DNA of 64,000 nt from positions 3,348,001-3,412,000 of the forward strand of contig OZ260083.1 of the NCBI GenBank assembly GCA_965284435.1, read 5' to 3'. Made by a program: the position numbers and the translations under genes. The notes beneath the pieces were generated by a model. The model was not told where the DNA came from. It did no database searches and was given only the letters and a program-made list of their open reading frames with translations. Shown here piece after piece: positions 43,444-52,553 of the stretch (its first letter is position 1; each line of letters begins with the position of its first letter). The stretch is from CAIYZT01 sp947461435. GTDB taxonomy: Bacteria; Pseudomonadota; Alphaproteobacteria; Rhodobacterales; Rhodobacteraceae.

Positions 43444-44430
43444 CTACAGCATCCCCGGTACGACCTGATCAGGGGGACGGTGGCCATCAGCAAATGTCTT
43501 GATGTTGATGATCACCTTTTCGCCCATCTCGATGCGGCCTTCGATGGTGGCCGAACCCATTTGCGGCAACAGCACCACATTGGGCAAGCCCTTCAACATG
43601 GCCGAGGTTTCGCCCACATTTTCATACACATCCAGCCCGGCCCCGGCGATCTGGCCGCTCTTCAACCCACGGGCCAGCGCGCTTTCGTCAATCACTTCGC
43701 CGCGTGATGTATTCACAAGAACCGCCGTCGGTTTCAACAGTTTCAGACGCCGGGCATTCAACAGATGATAGGTCGATGGGGTATGCGGGCAATTCACCGA
43801 TAAAATGTCCATCCGGGCCACCATCTGATCCAGGCTTTCCCAATAGGTGGCTTCAAGTTCGGCCTCCACCTCGGGGCGCAGGCGGCGGCGGTTGTGATAA
43901 TGCACCTGCATCCCAAAGGCGCGGGCCCGGCGCGCCACGGCCTGCCCGATGCGTCCCATTCCCAAAATCCCCAGGCGGCGCCCCCCCAAACGCCCGCCCA
44001 GAAACGCCATCGGCGACCAGCCCGTCCATGTGCCCCCTTGCATGGCGGCAAGGCCCTCGGGCAAACGGCGGGTGACCGCCATGATCAGGGCCATGGTCAT
44101 GTCAGCCGTATCTTCGGTGGTCACACCGGGCGTGTTCGACACCAAGATGCCGCGGCTTCGCGCTGTGGCAACATCGATATTGTCCACCCCAGCCCCATAA
44201 TTGGCTATCAAACGCAGCCCCGCGCCGGCTTGTGCAATCAGGGGTGCGTCGATGATATCGGTGATCGTGGGAACCAAAACATCGGCGCGGGCCATGGCGG
44301 CGGCCAGTTCGTCTCGGCTCATGGGGGCGTCGGTCTCGCGCAGTTCAACCTGAAACAATTCCTTCAGGCGCGTTTCGACGGGTTCGGGCAAGCGTCGCGT
44401 CACAACAACACTTGGGCGGCTTGCAGGCAT
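43444..44430 (-). CDS. D-2-hydroxyacid dehydrogenase (glyoxylate reductase type)
   Basis: This 328-residue NAD-dependent D-hydroxyacid dehydrogenase has GRRLGILGMGRIGQAVARRA as Rossmann motif (about residue 150), the catalytic Arg in VNTSRGEVID, and LLPQMGSATIEGR in place of the usual His, a Gln/Met-containing variant of the catalytic PHIGSA block seen in some glyoxylate reductase/GhrB members. The start MPASRPSVVVTRRL at 44430 follows the conserved N-terminus. It is divergent from the SH3-protein gene across 154 bp that carry both promoters. Confidence 0.9.
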   Translation of the reverse strand: MPASRPSVVVTRRLPEPVETRLKELFQVELRETDAPMSRDELAAAMARADVLVPTITDIIDAPLIAQAGAGLRLIANYGAGVDNIDVATARSRGILVSNTPGVTTEDTADMTMALIMAVTRRLPEGLAAMQGGTWTGWSPMAFLGGRLGGRRLGILGMGRIGQAVARRARAFGMQVHYHNRRRLRPEVEAELEATYWESLDQMVARMDILSVNCPHTPSTYHLLNARRLKLLKPTAVLVNTSRGEVIDESALARGLKSGQIAGAGLDVYENVGETSAMLKGLPNVVLLPQMGSATIEGRIEMGEKVIINIKTFADGHRPPDQVVPGML

Positions 44431-44584
44431 GAAAGTTCTCCCCAGTCTTTCAAATCGGCGCATCTGGTGGCACAGTGTCCGCAAGCGAGGCGGATCACAA
44501 GCCCCGGCACCAGAGGCAACCACACAGAGCGGATGGCGGCGCAACATTATTGCGCAGCAGGCGTTCACAGGACGGGCAGAGCAG

Positions 44585-45169
44585 ATGAAAGTCAACAGAC
44601 GATCGACCATGGGTTTGGCGCTGATCTTTGCGCTTTCGGTGGGCAGCACCCTCACCGCCCAGCAAACAAGCGAGCCGGCAACCGAAATTGCGCCCGGTGC
44701 AGTCTCAAGTTCTGCCAAAAAGCCCGTGCCGCGCGATCCAAACATAGGACAGGTCACGCAGCTTCCCCTTCCGCGTTATGTGTCCTTGAAGACCAACGAA
44801 GGCAACGCGCGGCGCGGCCCGGGGCTCACGCACCGAATCGACTGGGTGTTCACTTTGTCCGGCATGCCGTTGAAAGTGACGGCGGAATATGAAAACTGGC
44901 GTCGGGTCGAAGATGTGGATGGCGCAGGCGGCTGGGTGCATTATTCTCTTTTGTCCTCGTCACGCTCGGTCTTGGTAACACAAGATATGGCGGAATTTCT
45001 GATGCAAGCCGAGGATGGGTCTGCCGTGGTCTTTCAAGCCGAATATGGCGTTGTTGGCCGTCTGTTGGAATGCGATCCCACATGGTGCCGCGTTTCGGTC
45101 GAGGGGGAAAAGGGATGGGTGCACAAAACAGCACTTTGGGGGGTTGGCGCCGACGAAATCGTCAACTAA
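44585..45169 (+). CDS. Exported SH3-domain protein
   Basis: This 194-residue protein begins MKVNRRSTMGLALIFALSVG, a Sec signal peptide, with a Pro/Ser-rich linker to about residue 60. Two SH3-like repeats follow: NARRGPGLTHRIDWVF / WRRVEDVDGAGGWVH, and then CDPTWCRVSVEGEKGWVH. This is the bacterial SH3_4 type (PF06347) that often binds peptidoglycan. No enzymatic domain. Stands alone; the start at 44585 follows the natural N-terminus, although the frame is open from 44429. Confidence 0.88.
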   Translation: MKVNRRSTMGLALIFALSVGSTLTAQQTSEPATEIAPGAVSSSAKKPVPRDPNIGQVTQLPLPRYVSLKTNEGNARRGPGLTHRIDWVFTLSGMPLKVTAEYENWRRVEDVDGAGGWVHYSLLSSSRSVLVTQDMAEFLMQAEDGSAVVFQAEYGVVGRLLECDPTWCRVSVEGEKGWVHKTALWGVGADEIVN

Positions 45170-45243
45170 CGCCGACGGCCCGGGCGCCGCTTGCTATGGC
45201 CAGATGACCCTGCGATACCCCGACGGGAACCAAAGGATCACCC

Positions 45244-46152
45244 ATGGCCCTGAAAGAATCGATCAGATTGAACATCTCGGCCGGGCTCGTTTCGGTGCTC
45301 GTTGCGATTGCACTGGTCCTGATGAAACTTTGGGCCCTTGGCCAGACAGGATCCCTGTCGGTCGCCGCGTCCTTGGCCGATTCTGCGCTTGATCTTATGA
45401 TTTCGCTGGGGGCTTTGGCCGCCACGATCTACGCAGCCAAACCAGCAGATGAAGACCATGCTTTTGGCCATACCTCGGTCGAAGATCTGGCGTCGTTGGC
45501 GCAATCGATCTTCATCCTCATTTCGGCTGGCGTGATCGCCACCTCGGCCCTGCGGCGGCTTTGGGTCCCGGACCGTTTGTCCATCGGGGCCGAGCAAGAG
45601 GGCATGTTGGTGATGGCCGTTTCAATCGGGCTAACCGCAGGTTTGGTGCTTTGGCAGGGCTATGTCGCGCGCCGCACCGGCAGCCGCGTGGTGGCGGCAG
45701 ACCGGTTGCATTACATCGGCGATATGCTTCCGGCTTTTGGGGCCATCCTGTCCCTTTGGGCGGCCCAGCGGTTTGGACTGACCAGCATCGATTCGGTGGT
45801 GGCACTGGCAGCAGCCGCGTTCATGGCCGTTTCGGCGCTCACCATCGGCAAATCGGCATGGGATGCGTTGATGGACCGCCGCGCAGATCCCAGCGTGATC
45901 GAAGGGATGGCCACCATCGTGCGCGGCTGGCCGGGGGTGTATGGATATCATGATTTGAAGACCCGCACCGCCGGAAGCCGGACCTTTGTGAACCTGCATA
46001 TCGAACTGGACGGAGAGCAGACCCTGCGCGAAGCGCATGCCATCGGGGCCGCCTTGCGCCGCGCCCTGATCGAGGCCTACCCCACATCCGATATCATTAT
46101 ACACAAAGACGTGATGGACGGTCGGCCCCCAGATGAGCCAAAAAAGCCCTGA
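45244..46152 (+). CDS. Cation diffusion facilitator (FieF-like)
   Basis: This 302-residue inner-membrane protein has six helices and a C-terminal cytoplasmic domain (from about residue 210, with the metal-contact EAHAIGAALRRALIEAYP segment). Conserved acid/His residues lie in SLADSALDLMIS (helix 2) and DEDHAFGHTSVEDL (loop and helix 3). CDF proteins efflux Zn2+, Fe2+ or similar ions by proton antiport. Transcribed alone, upstream of the TetR operon by 125 bp. Confidence 0.92.
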   Translation: MALKESIRLNISAGLVSVLVAIALVLMKLWALGQTGSLSVAASLADSALDLMISLGALAATIYAAKPADEDHAFGHTSVEDLASLAQSIFILISAGVIATSALRRLWVPDRLSIGAEQEGMLVMAVSIGLTAGLVLWQGYVARRTGSRVVAADRLHYIGDMLPAFGAILSLWAAQRFGLTSIDSVVALAAAAFMAVSALTIGKSAWDALMDRRADPSVIEGMATIVRGWPGVYGYHDLKTRTAGSRTFVNLHIELDGEQTLREAHAIGAALRRALIEAYPTSDIIIHKDVMDGRPPDEPKKP

Positions 46153-46248
46153 CAAACCTGAATCCCTTTAGGCTTTGCGCCGAATTGGGCGTCCGCGATG
46201 GTGCGGGCGGTCAAACATTTCGCGTGAAGTTGTTTCCCCCTTGGGTTA

Positions 46249-46256
46249 TTGATCAT
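46249..46256 (+). promoter_or_regulatory. Candidate operator TTGATCAT upstream of the TetR gene
   Basis: The 8-mer TTGATCAT, containing palindromic TGATCA, lies 22 bp before the TetR ATG. The same 8-mer recurs upstream of the class III aminotransferase (49739-49746). It is a possible autoregulatory site; two short copies only, so tentative. Confidence 0.3.
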
Positions 46257-46277
46257 TTGTAAAACAAGGCAATCGAC

Positions 46278-46928
46278 ATGGCATCAGACCGCCGTCCCTA
46301 CAAACGAGAATCCGAAGATGTGCGGCGCGATTCGTTGATCAACGCAGCTTTGGAACTGATCGCCGACGGGGGGCCAAAGGCTGCCACGGTGCGCGCCATT
46401 GCCGAAAAGGCCGGTGTGACGGCCGGTTTGATCCGGCATTATTTTGCGTCAAAAGAGGATCTGGTACGCGAAAGCTACCGCCGGATGATGGACCGCATGA
46501 CGGCTGACAACGCGGCCGTTCTGGATGACGCTCGGCCAGACCCCGTCGTTCGGCTGGCCACTTTTGTGGCGGCCTCTTTGCAGCCGCCGGTGGTCGATCC
46601 AACGCGCGTTGGTCTTTGGGCCGGCTTCCTGCATGGGGTCCAGATTGATCCGCAGATCAGAAAAGTTCACATTCAAACCTATCTGGCCTACCGCGACCTT
46701 TTGCAAAACCTGATTGAACACCTTCCCGAAATGACAAATCCGCGGTGCCCGCGTGCCGCGGCCATTGCCTGCAACGGGGTGATCGACGGTCTTTGGATGG
46801 AAGCGTCCGCCGTGCCCGAAGTGTTTGAACCCGGTGAAATTCTGGAAATCGGGCTGATCGCCGTTGGCAAAATACTCGAGGTGGATCTTTTGACCGCCTT
46901 CAAGACAGAACATCAGGATATGGCATGA
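46278..46928 (+). CDS. TetR-family regulator (BetI-like)
   Basis: This 216-residue regulator has a TetR HTH in residues about 18-65 (INAALELIADGGPKAATVRA ... VTAGLIRHYFASKEDL), and a BetI-like C-terminal ligand domain. The RHYFxSKEDL ending of the HTH is typical of the branch that controls amine and osmolyte genes. It overlaps aruH by 4 bp (ATGA) and so is first gene of the arginine-transaminase operon, which it likely represses. Confidence 0.9.
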   Translation: MASDRRPYKRESEDVRRDSLINAALELIADGGPKAATVRAIAEKAGVTAGLIRHYFASKEDLVRESYRRMMDRMTADNAAVLDDARPDPVVRLATFVAASLQPPVVDPTRVGLWAGFLHGVQIDPQIRKVHIQTYLAYRDLLQNLIEHLPEMTNPRCPRAAAIACNGVIDGLWMEASAVPEVFEPGEILEIGLIAVGKILEVDLLTAFKTEHQDMA

Positions 46929-48112
46929 GATACGCACCAATCACCGATCGGCTTCATGGCCTCGGCGGCGCAAAATGGGAAATCCATCACTTGGCCCGCA
47001 AGATGAAATCGCAAGGCGCCGAAGTGATCGAATTGACCATCGGCGAACCGGACGTGCCCCCGCCCGACAGGTTGTTAAAGGCCGCCAAAGACGGAATTGA
47101 TGCCGGCCGGATCGGCTATTCCAACGGGCGCGGAGAGCCGGGCCTTCTGGCAGCACTGGCGGCAAAATACACCCGCCGGACCGGGCGGACTATTGACCCC
47201 GATCAAATTATTGCGCTGCCCGGCACTCAAACGGCGCTTTTTGCCGTGATGATGGCGCTTCTTGGGCCGCAGGACGAAGTGATCGTCGGCGATCCGATGT
47301 ATGCCACCTACGAAGGCGTGATCGCCGCAACGGGGGCCAAGATCATCCCAGTGGCGCTGCGTCCTGAAAAGGGGTTTCGGCTTCAGGCCGAGGATGTGGC
47401 GGCCAAGATCACGCCGCGCACCCGCGTTGTGTTTGTCAATTCACCCCACAACCCTACGGGCGCCGTTCTGCGCGACGCCGAGATCGCGGCTTTGGCCGCC
47501 TTGGCACGCCAGCACGATCTTTGGATCGTCTCGGACGAGGTCTACGAAGAATTGGTGTTCCCGGGGGTACCCTTCCGCTCGCCCTTTGATCGTGCCGATC
47601 TGGCAGACAGGGTGGTTTTGACCTCATCAATTTCAAAATCCCACGCAGCACCGGGGTTTCGTTCGGGCTGGGCCGTCGGTCCGTCCGCCTTTGCCGAAAA
47701 ACTGCTGCCCTTGGCAGAGGCGATGCTGTTTGGCAACCAACCCTTCATTGCCGATATGACGGCATTGGCAATCTCGGAACCCTCATCCGTGGCACAAGGT
47801 ATGGCCGCGCGGTTTTCCCGGCGCGCCGCCCTTGTTCACGCCCGTCTTGACGGAGTCTCTGGCTTGCGCGTTCCAATCCCCGAAGCGGGGATGTTCGCGG
47901 TGGTCGATGTGCGCGCCTTGGGGCACAGCGGCGATGGCTTCGCCCGGGCATTGCTGCAAGAAAAAGGTGTGGCCGTGATGCCGGGCGAAAGCTTTGGTGC
48001 GGGTCTGAAAGGCTGGATCCGGATCAGCCTGACACAACAGGACGCCTTGATTGACGAGGCGTGTACACGCATCATCGCCTTTGCACAGGCGCAACAAGGG
48101 GCAGCGGCATGA
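46925..48112 (+). CDS. aruH: Class I/II aminotransferase, AruH-like (arginine:pyruvate)
   Basis: This 395-residue PLP aminotransferase (fold type I) has the PLP-lysine in SSISKSHAAPGFRSGW (about Lys238), the NSPHNPTGA motif near 174 and SDEVYEEL near 203. Its N-terminus (AKWEIHHLARKM) and overall pattern resemble P. aeruginosa AruH, the arginine:pyruvate transaminase that makes 2-ketoarginine. The call is strengthened by the directly following AruI-like decarboxylase, the next step of that route. A broad-specificity aspartate/aromatic enzyme is the alternative. It overlaps the TetR gene before it and the decarboxylase after it by 4 bp. Confidence 0.78.
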   Translation: MRYAPITDRLHGLGGAKWEIHHLARKMKSQGAEVIELTIGEPDVPPPDRLLKAAKDGIDAGRIGYSNGRGEPGLLAALAAKYTRRTGRTIDPDQIIALPGTQTALFAVMMALLGPQDEVIVGDPMYATYEGVIAATGAKIIPVALRPEKGFRLQAEDVAAKITPRTRVVFVNSPHNPTGAVLRDAEIAALAALARQHDLWIVSDEVYEELVFPGVPFRSPFDRADLADRVVLTSSISKSHAAPGFRSGWAVGPSAFAEKLLPLAEAMLFGNQPFIADMTALAISEPSSVAQGMAARFSRRAALVHARLDGVSGLRVPIPEAGMFAVVDVRALGHSGDGFARALLQEKGVAVMPGESFGAGLKGWIRISLTQQDALIDEACTRIIAFAQAQQGAAA

Positions 48113-49686
48113 AGACGGTTGGCGAGCGGATGGTCGAAGGTTTGGCCGCCCGCGGGGTTGAAGTGATCTTTGGAATTCCCGGTGTGCACACGGTTGAAAT
48201 GTACCGTGGCCTCTCAGGCAGCCCGATCCGCCACGTGACGGCGCGCCATGAACAAGGCTGCGCTTTCATGGCCGACGGCTATGCGCGCGCGTCGGGCCGT
48301 CCGGGTGTGGCTTTGGTCATCACCGGACCTGGCATAACAAATGCCCTGACCGCCATGGCCCAAAGCCGCGAAGATTCCGTGCCCGTTCTGGTGATTTCCG
48401 GCGTCAATCGCCGTGATAGTCTGGGCAAAGGTTTTGGCCGACTACATGAATTGCCCGATCAGCAGGCCATGGTGCGCACCCTTTGCCCCAGCCGCCAGAT
48501 CACCGAACCGTCCGAAGTGGGCGAGGTTCTGGATTGGGCCTTTGCCACTTTGGCCACCGGCCGACCCGGACCAGTTCATATCGAAGTTCCGACCGATGTG
48601 ATGCCCCTGCCCTGTCCACCGCTGGCGGCCCCAGCGGCCTTGCCCGCCCGGCCCCGTGCGGCCAATCGGGACATCGTGCAGGTGGCCGCGCTTCTGAACG
48701 CCGCCAAACGGCCGGTGATCATCGCGGGCGGCGGCGCCCGCGGGCTCGACGCCTCACTGCGGGTCTTGGCTGAACGGCTGGATGCACCCGTGGTGCAAAC
48801 CGTGAACGCGCGCGGCATGATGCATAGCCATCCGCTCTGTGTGCCTGCGTCCCCCTCGGTTCAGGCCGTGCGGGCCTTGATTGCCGGTTCTGATCAGGTG
48901 CTGGTCTTGGGCAGCGAGATCGGCCAAACCGATTTCGACATGTATGCAACCGGCACTTTGCCGGCCCTGTCCAGCATGATCCGGGTGGATGTCTGCGCCG
49001 ACCAATTGGCGCGGCATCCCGCAGCCTTGACCGTGCAGGCCGATGCCGGGGCCTTTGTCACCGCCCTGTTGCCCGCCCTTACCGCACGCAAGTCCGATGG
49101 CGCGGCACGGGCCGATGTCGCGCGCCACAACGCCCGCGCCGATCTGGGAGAGATGTACGCCCCAATGCCGGGCCAGCTGCAAATGGTCGAAGCGATCCGC
49201 ACGGCCATCAAGGGATGCGTCATCGTGGGCGACAGCACGCAGCCCGTTTATGCTGCCAATCTCTACTATGATCACGACCGCCCCGGCGGCTGGTTCAATG
49301 CCGCCACCGGATATGGCGCGCTTGGCTTTGGCCCGGGTGCGGCCGTTGGGGCAGCATTGGCCTTGCCGGGCGTGCCGGTGATCTGCCTGATCGGCGATGG
49401 TGGTTTGCAATTCAGCCCGGGCGAGCTGCGCACGGCCGTGGATGAAAAGCTGCCCATCACCTTCGTTGTCTGGAACAACGCCGCCTTCATGGAAATCGCC
49501 GAAGCGATGCGCGGCGCCAACACCGAAGTCATTGGCTGCACGCCCTCCCCTTTGCGGATGGAACCCTTCGCGGCTGCCTGCGATCTGCCCTTCACGTCTA
49601 TCCCGAACGAGCCGGAGGTTCTGACTTGGGCCCTGTCCCAGGCCTGCGAGGGGCCGCGCATGATCGAAGTTCGGGTCAATCGCTAG
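48109..49686 (+). CDS. aruI: TPP-dependent decarboxylase, AruI-like (5-guanidino-2-oxopentanoate)
   Basis: This 525-residue thiamine-diphosphate enzyme has the three-domain layout of the acetolactate-synthase family. FGIPGVHTVEMY and the activating Glu in RHEQGCAFMADGYAR lie in the N-terminal domain, and the TPP/Mg2+ motif GDGGLQFSPGELRTAVDEKL lies at about residues 426-445. With an AruH-type aminotransferase directly before it, decarboxylation of 2-ketoarginine (5-guanidino-2-oxopentanoate) to 4-guanidinobutyraldehyde is the best fit. A benzoylformate- or acetolactate-type reaction cannot be excluded. The start MKTVGERM at 48109 overlaps the aminotransferase stop by 4 bp. Confidence 0.82.
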   Translation: MKTVGERMVEGLAARGVEVIFGIPGVHTVEMYRGLSGSPIRHVTARHEQGCAFMADGYARASGRPGVALVITGPGITNALTAMAQSREDSVPVLVISGVNRRDSLGKGFGRLHELPDQQAMVRTLCPSRQITEPSEVGEVLDWAFATLATGRPGPVHIEVPTDVMPLPCPPLAAPAALPARPRAANRDIVQVAALLNAAKRPVIIAGGGARGLDASLRVLAERLDAPVVQTVNARGMMHSHPLCVPASPSVQAVRALIAGSDQVLVLGSEIGQTDFDMYATGTLPALSSMIRVDVCADQLARHPAALTVQADAGAFVTALLPALTARKSDGAARADVARHNARADLGEMYAPMPGQLQMVEAIRTAIKGCVIVGDSTQPVYAANLYYDHDRPGGWFNAATGYGALGFGPGAAVGAALALPGVPVICLIGDGGLQFSPGELRTAVDEKLPITFVVWNNAAFMEIAEAMRGANTEVIGCTPSPLRMEPFAAACDLPFTSIPNEPEVLTWALSQACEGPRMIEVRVNR

Positions 49687-49738
49687 GGCGTAGCGTCGCG
49701 GACATCGTCCGGAAATTCTTTTGTGCTGCGCCTTTGAT

Positions 49739-49746
49739 TTGATCAT
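49739..49746 (+). promoter_or_regulatory. Second copy of TTGATCAT upstream of the aminotransferase
   Basis: This is the same 8-mer as at 46249-46256. It lies 42 bp before the ATG of the class III aminotransferase, in the 102-bp gap after aruI. If functional, it would place both operons under one regulator. Confidence 0.3.
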
Positions 49747-49788
49747 ATTATTTGGCATAAGGGCGCATGTGATGACGCGGGGGATGCC

Positions 49789-51165
49789 ATGGGCAAAGAT
49801 CTGATCGCCGGGATTGATCCGGACCGACTGACAGCGTTCGCAGCGCGCGAAGCAAAACGCTTTGCGGCTGGGCGCGTAAAATCCCGGGCTGCGGCCAAAG
49901 GGGCGGGGGTGTTTCTTGACAATGTGCCCCTGCATTGGATGAAAGACTGGCCGATGCCGTTTCTGCCCTTGGTGCAAGACGCCAAGGATGCGCGCATCGT
50001 CGACATCGACGGCTTTGAACTGGATGACTTTTGCCTTGGTGATACCGGTTCGATGTTCGGCCACTCGCCCGAGCCTGTGGCCAAGGCGCTTCGCGCGCAG
50101 GCCCGCCGCGGCCTGACCTTCATGCTGCCCACCGAAGACGCCCTTGCCGCGGGGCATCTTCTGACACATCGCTTTGGCGATTTCCGTTGGCAGATCGCGA
50201 CCACGGCAACCGATGCCAACCGTTTTTCCATCCGCGTCGCCCGCGCGGTCACGGGTCGGCCCAAGATTCTGGTCTTTCACGGATGCTATCACGGTACGGT
50301 TGATGATGTGATGGTCGAACTGGTCGATGGCGTCACGCGCAATCGGGTGGGTCTTCTGGGCCAGGTTGCCGATCTATCTCTCGGGGCGGTGGCCTGCGAA
50401 TTCAACGATTTGGCCGGGGTCGAGGCGGCACTGGCCAAGGGCGATGTGGCTGCCATCCTGACCGAACCTGTCATGACCAATTCCTGCATGGTCTTGCCAC
50501 AGGAAGGTTTTCACGCCGGTCTGCGCGCCCTTGCCACCAAATACGGTGCCGTCTTGATCATCGACGAGACTCACACGATTTCGACGGGCCTTGGCGGTTA
50601 TACCCGGGTGCATGATTTGTCGCCTGACATGTTCGTGGTCGGCAAATGCGTTGCGGGCGGTCTGCCCACCGCCGTTTGGGGCATGACGCCGCAGATGGCG
50701 GATCGCTATGCAATCGCCAACGCACAGCGCCCGTCCGGCCATTCGGGCATGGGCACAACCCTGTCTGCCAATCCGCTGCAATTCGCCTGCTTGCGGGCCA
50801 CTTTGGGCGAAGTCATGACGCGCAAGAATTACGCCCACATGGAAAGTCTGGCCGAACGTCTGTCTGTTGGCCTGACGGCTGCGATCAACAAAGTGGGCGC
50901 GCCCTGGCACGTGGTCCGCGTGGGCGCGCGGGTTGAATTTATCTGCGCCAGCGGCCCGTTGAATAATGGCACCGAGGCCGCACAGGCCCATCAACCCCAA
51001 GTGGAAGCAGCCCTGCATACCGCCCTTTTGAACCGCGGCAGCCTGATTGCGCCGTTCCATAACATGATGCTGATCTGCCCTAAAACGAAGACGCGTCAGG
51101 TGGACCGCCTGATCGCCGCCTTCGACGAAGTGCTGACAGACCTTTTTAACCGAGATGCAAAATGA
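49789..51165 (+). CDS. Class III PLP aminotransferase
   Basis: This 458-residue protein of the class III (GSA / omega-amino acid) aminotransferase family has FHGCYHGTVDD near residue 164, the PLP-phosphate contact IIDETHTI near 262 and the PLP lysine in VVGKCVAGGLP at about 286. Class III enzymes transfer omega-amino groups of polyamines, GABA and related compounds. It is coupled by a 4-bp overlap to a gamma-glutamyl-amine ligase, which supports a polyamine or amino-aldehyde substrate. Not the essential HemL: it lacks that enzyme's usual context and differs in length. Confidence 0.88.
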   Translation: MGKDLIAGIDPDRLTAFAAREAKRFAAGRVKSRAAAKGAGVFLDNVPLHWMKDWPMPFLPLVQDAKDARIVDIDGFELDDFCLGDTGSMFGHSPEPVAKALRAQARRGLTFMLPTEDALAAGHLLTHRFGDFRWQIATTATDANRFSIRVARAVTGRPKILVFHGCYHGTVDDVMVELVDGVTRNRVGLLGQVADLSLGAVACEFNDLAGVEAALAKGDVAAILTEPVMTNSCMVLPQEGFHAGLRALATKYGAVLIIDETHTISTGLGGYTRVHDLSPDMFVVGKCVAGGLPTAVWGMTPQMADRYAIANAQRPSGHSGMGTTLSANPLQFACLRATLGEVMTRKNYAHMESLAERLSVGLTAAINKVGAPWHVVRVGARVEFICASGPLNNGTEAAQAHQPQVEAALHTALLNRGSLIAPFHNMMLICPKTKTRQVDRLIAAFDEVLTDLFNRDAK

Positions 51166-52553
51166 CCGACCTGCCCAGCCCCTCTGGATCCACCGTTTCA
51201 GAGGCCGAAGCGTTCTTGGCCGCCCATCCCGAGATTGAAGCCTTCGACATTGTCTTGCACGATTCCAACGGAATCGGGCGGGGAAAAATCATTCGCCGGC
51301 ACGAGCTTTTGTCGATCTACAAGACCGGGCGGCATATGCCGATTTCGATTCTGGGTCTGGATATCTGCGGCGAGGATGTGCATGAAACCGGCCTGATCTG
51401 GGATCAGGGCGATGGTGATCGGCGCGCATGGCCCATTCCGGGCAGTCTGATTCCCCTTGTCGGCACCACACCGGCCCGCGGTGAGGTGTTCCTGTCGCTG
51501 TACAATCTGGACGGCAGCGAAATGACAAGCGATCCGCGCCACGCCATGCGGCGGCAGGTTGATGCGTTGGCCGCCGAAGGGCTTTTTCCCGCCGGCGCCT
51601 TCGAGCTTGAGTTTTTCTTGTTGGCCAACGAGCGGGATCCGCGCGGCAAGATGGTACCCGCGCGCGACGTGCTGGACGGGCGGCCCAATTCAAAGACCGA
51701 TGTGTATTCGGTAGACCAATTGCACGGCATGTTGCCCTTGTTCAACGATGTCTATGCCGGGGCCAAGGCCGCGGGGATCAAGGTTGAAACCTTGATTTCC
51801 GAATTTGCGCCCGGACAATATGAATTGACGCTGCACTACCGCGAAAATGTCATGCAGGCTGCGGATGATCTGATGCGGCTCAAGCGTCTTGTGCGCATGC
51901 ACGCCCGCCTGCATGGCGTGACCGCCTGTTTCATGGCCAAACCAAACGAAGAATATGCCGGATCCGGCATGCATTTCCACGTCTCGATGCTGGATAAGGC
52001 GGGGCAGAATGTGTTCGTTGAACCCACCGAGGGCCAGTATAACGACACGATCCGTCATGCCATGGGTGGCCTGATCCAGACCATGGGCGAAAGCATGCTG
52101 GTCTTTGCCCCGCATGCCAATTCATGGCGCCGCTTTGCCAGCCAGTCCTATGCGCCCGTTTCTCCGACCTGGGGCGTCAACAACCGGTCGGTCGCCCTGC
52201 GCATTCCAGCCGGAGACATCCGCGCGCGGCGCATCGAACACCGCCCTGCCGGGGTGGATGCCAATCCCTATCTGGTGGCGGCAACGGTTCTGGCCGGCAT
52301 TCGTCATGGGCTTGCGCACAAGATTGACCCCGGTCCAGAGGTGACGGGCAATGGCTATGATGCGGTGTCGCAGGTTGATATTCCCGCCGATTGGCGCAGC
52401 GCCATCCAAGCGGCCAAATCCTCAACCTTTTTGATCGACGCGCTTGGAGCAGATATGCACCGCACCTTCACGGCCGTGAAATCTGCAGAATATGCCCGGG
52501 TGAACCGCACGGTCAGCGAAGTGGATTTCGATCTGTACCTTTATACCGTTTAG
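51162..52553 (+). CDS. Gamma-glutamyl-amine ligase (PuuA/PauA-like glutamine synthetase)
   Basis: This 463-residue member of the glutamine synthetase superfamily resembles the gamma-glutamylputrescine synthetases: the N-terminal FDIVLHDSNGIGRGKIIRR (residues about 27-45), AFELEFFLLAN for metal binding, GSGMHFHVSMLD for glutamate binding, RRFASQSYAPVSPTWGVNNR and the C-terminal IEHRPAGVDANPYLVAAT. These enzymes attach glutamate to putrescine, spermidine or other amines, the first step of a gamma-glutamylated route. The ATP and metal residues are intact. It overlaps the class III aminotransferase by 4 bp. Confidence 0.9.
   Translation: MTDLPSPSGSTVSEAEAFLAAHPEIEAFDIVLHDSNGIGRGKIIRRHELLSIYKTGRHMPISILGLDICGEDVHETGLIWDQGDGDRRAWPIPGSLIPLVGTTPARGEVFLSLYNLDGSEMTSDPRHAMRRQVDALAAEGLFPAGAFELEFFLLANERDPRGKMVPARDVLDGRPNSKTDVYSVDQLHGMLPLFNDVYAGAKAAGIKVETLISEFAPGQYELTLHYRENVMQAADDLMRLKRLVRMHARLHGVTACFMAKPNEEYAGSGMHFHVSMLDKAGQNVFVEPTEGQYNDTIRHAMGGLIQTMGESMLVFAPHANSWRRFASQSYAPVSPTWGVNNRSVALRIPAGDIRARRIEHRPAGVDANPYLVAATVLAGIRHGLAHKIDPGPEVTGNGYDAVSQVDIPADWRSAIQAAKSSTFLIDALGADMHRTFTAVKSAEYARVNRTVSEVDFDLYLYTV

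Noticed and set aside
48754..50292. 512-codon minus-strand ORF
   Set aside because: It is antisense to aruI and to the class III aminotransferase, both with intact motifs.
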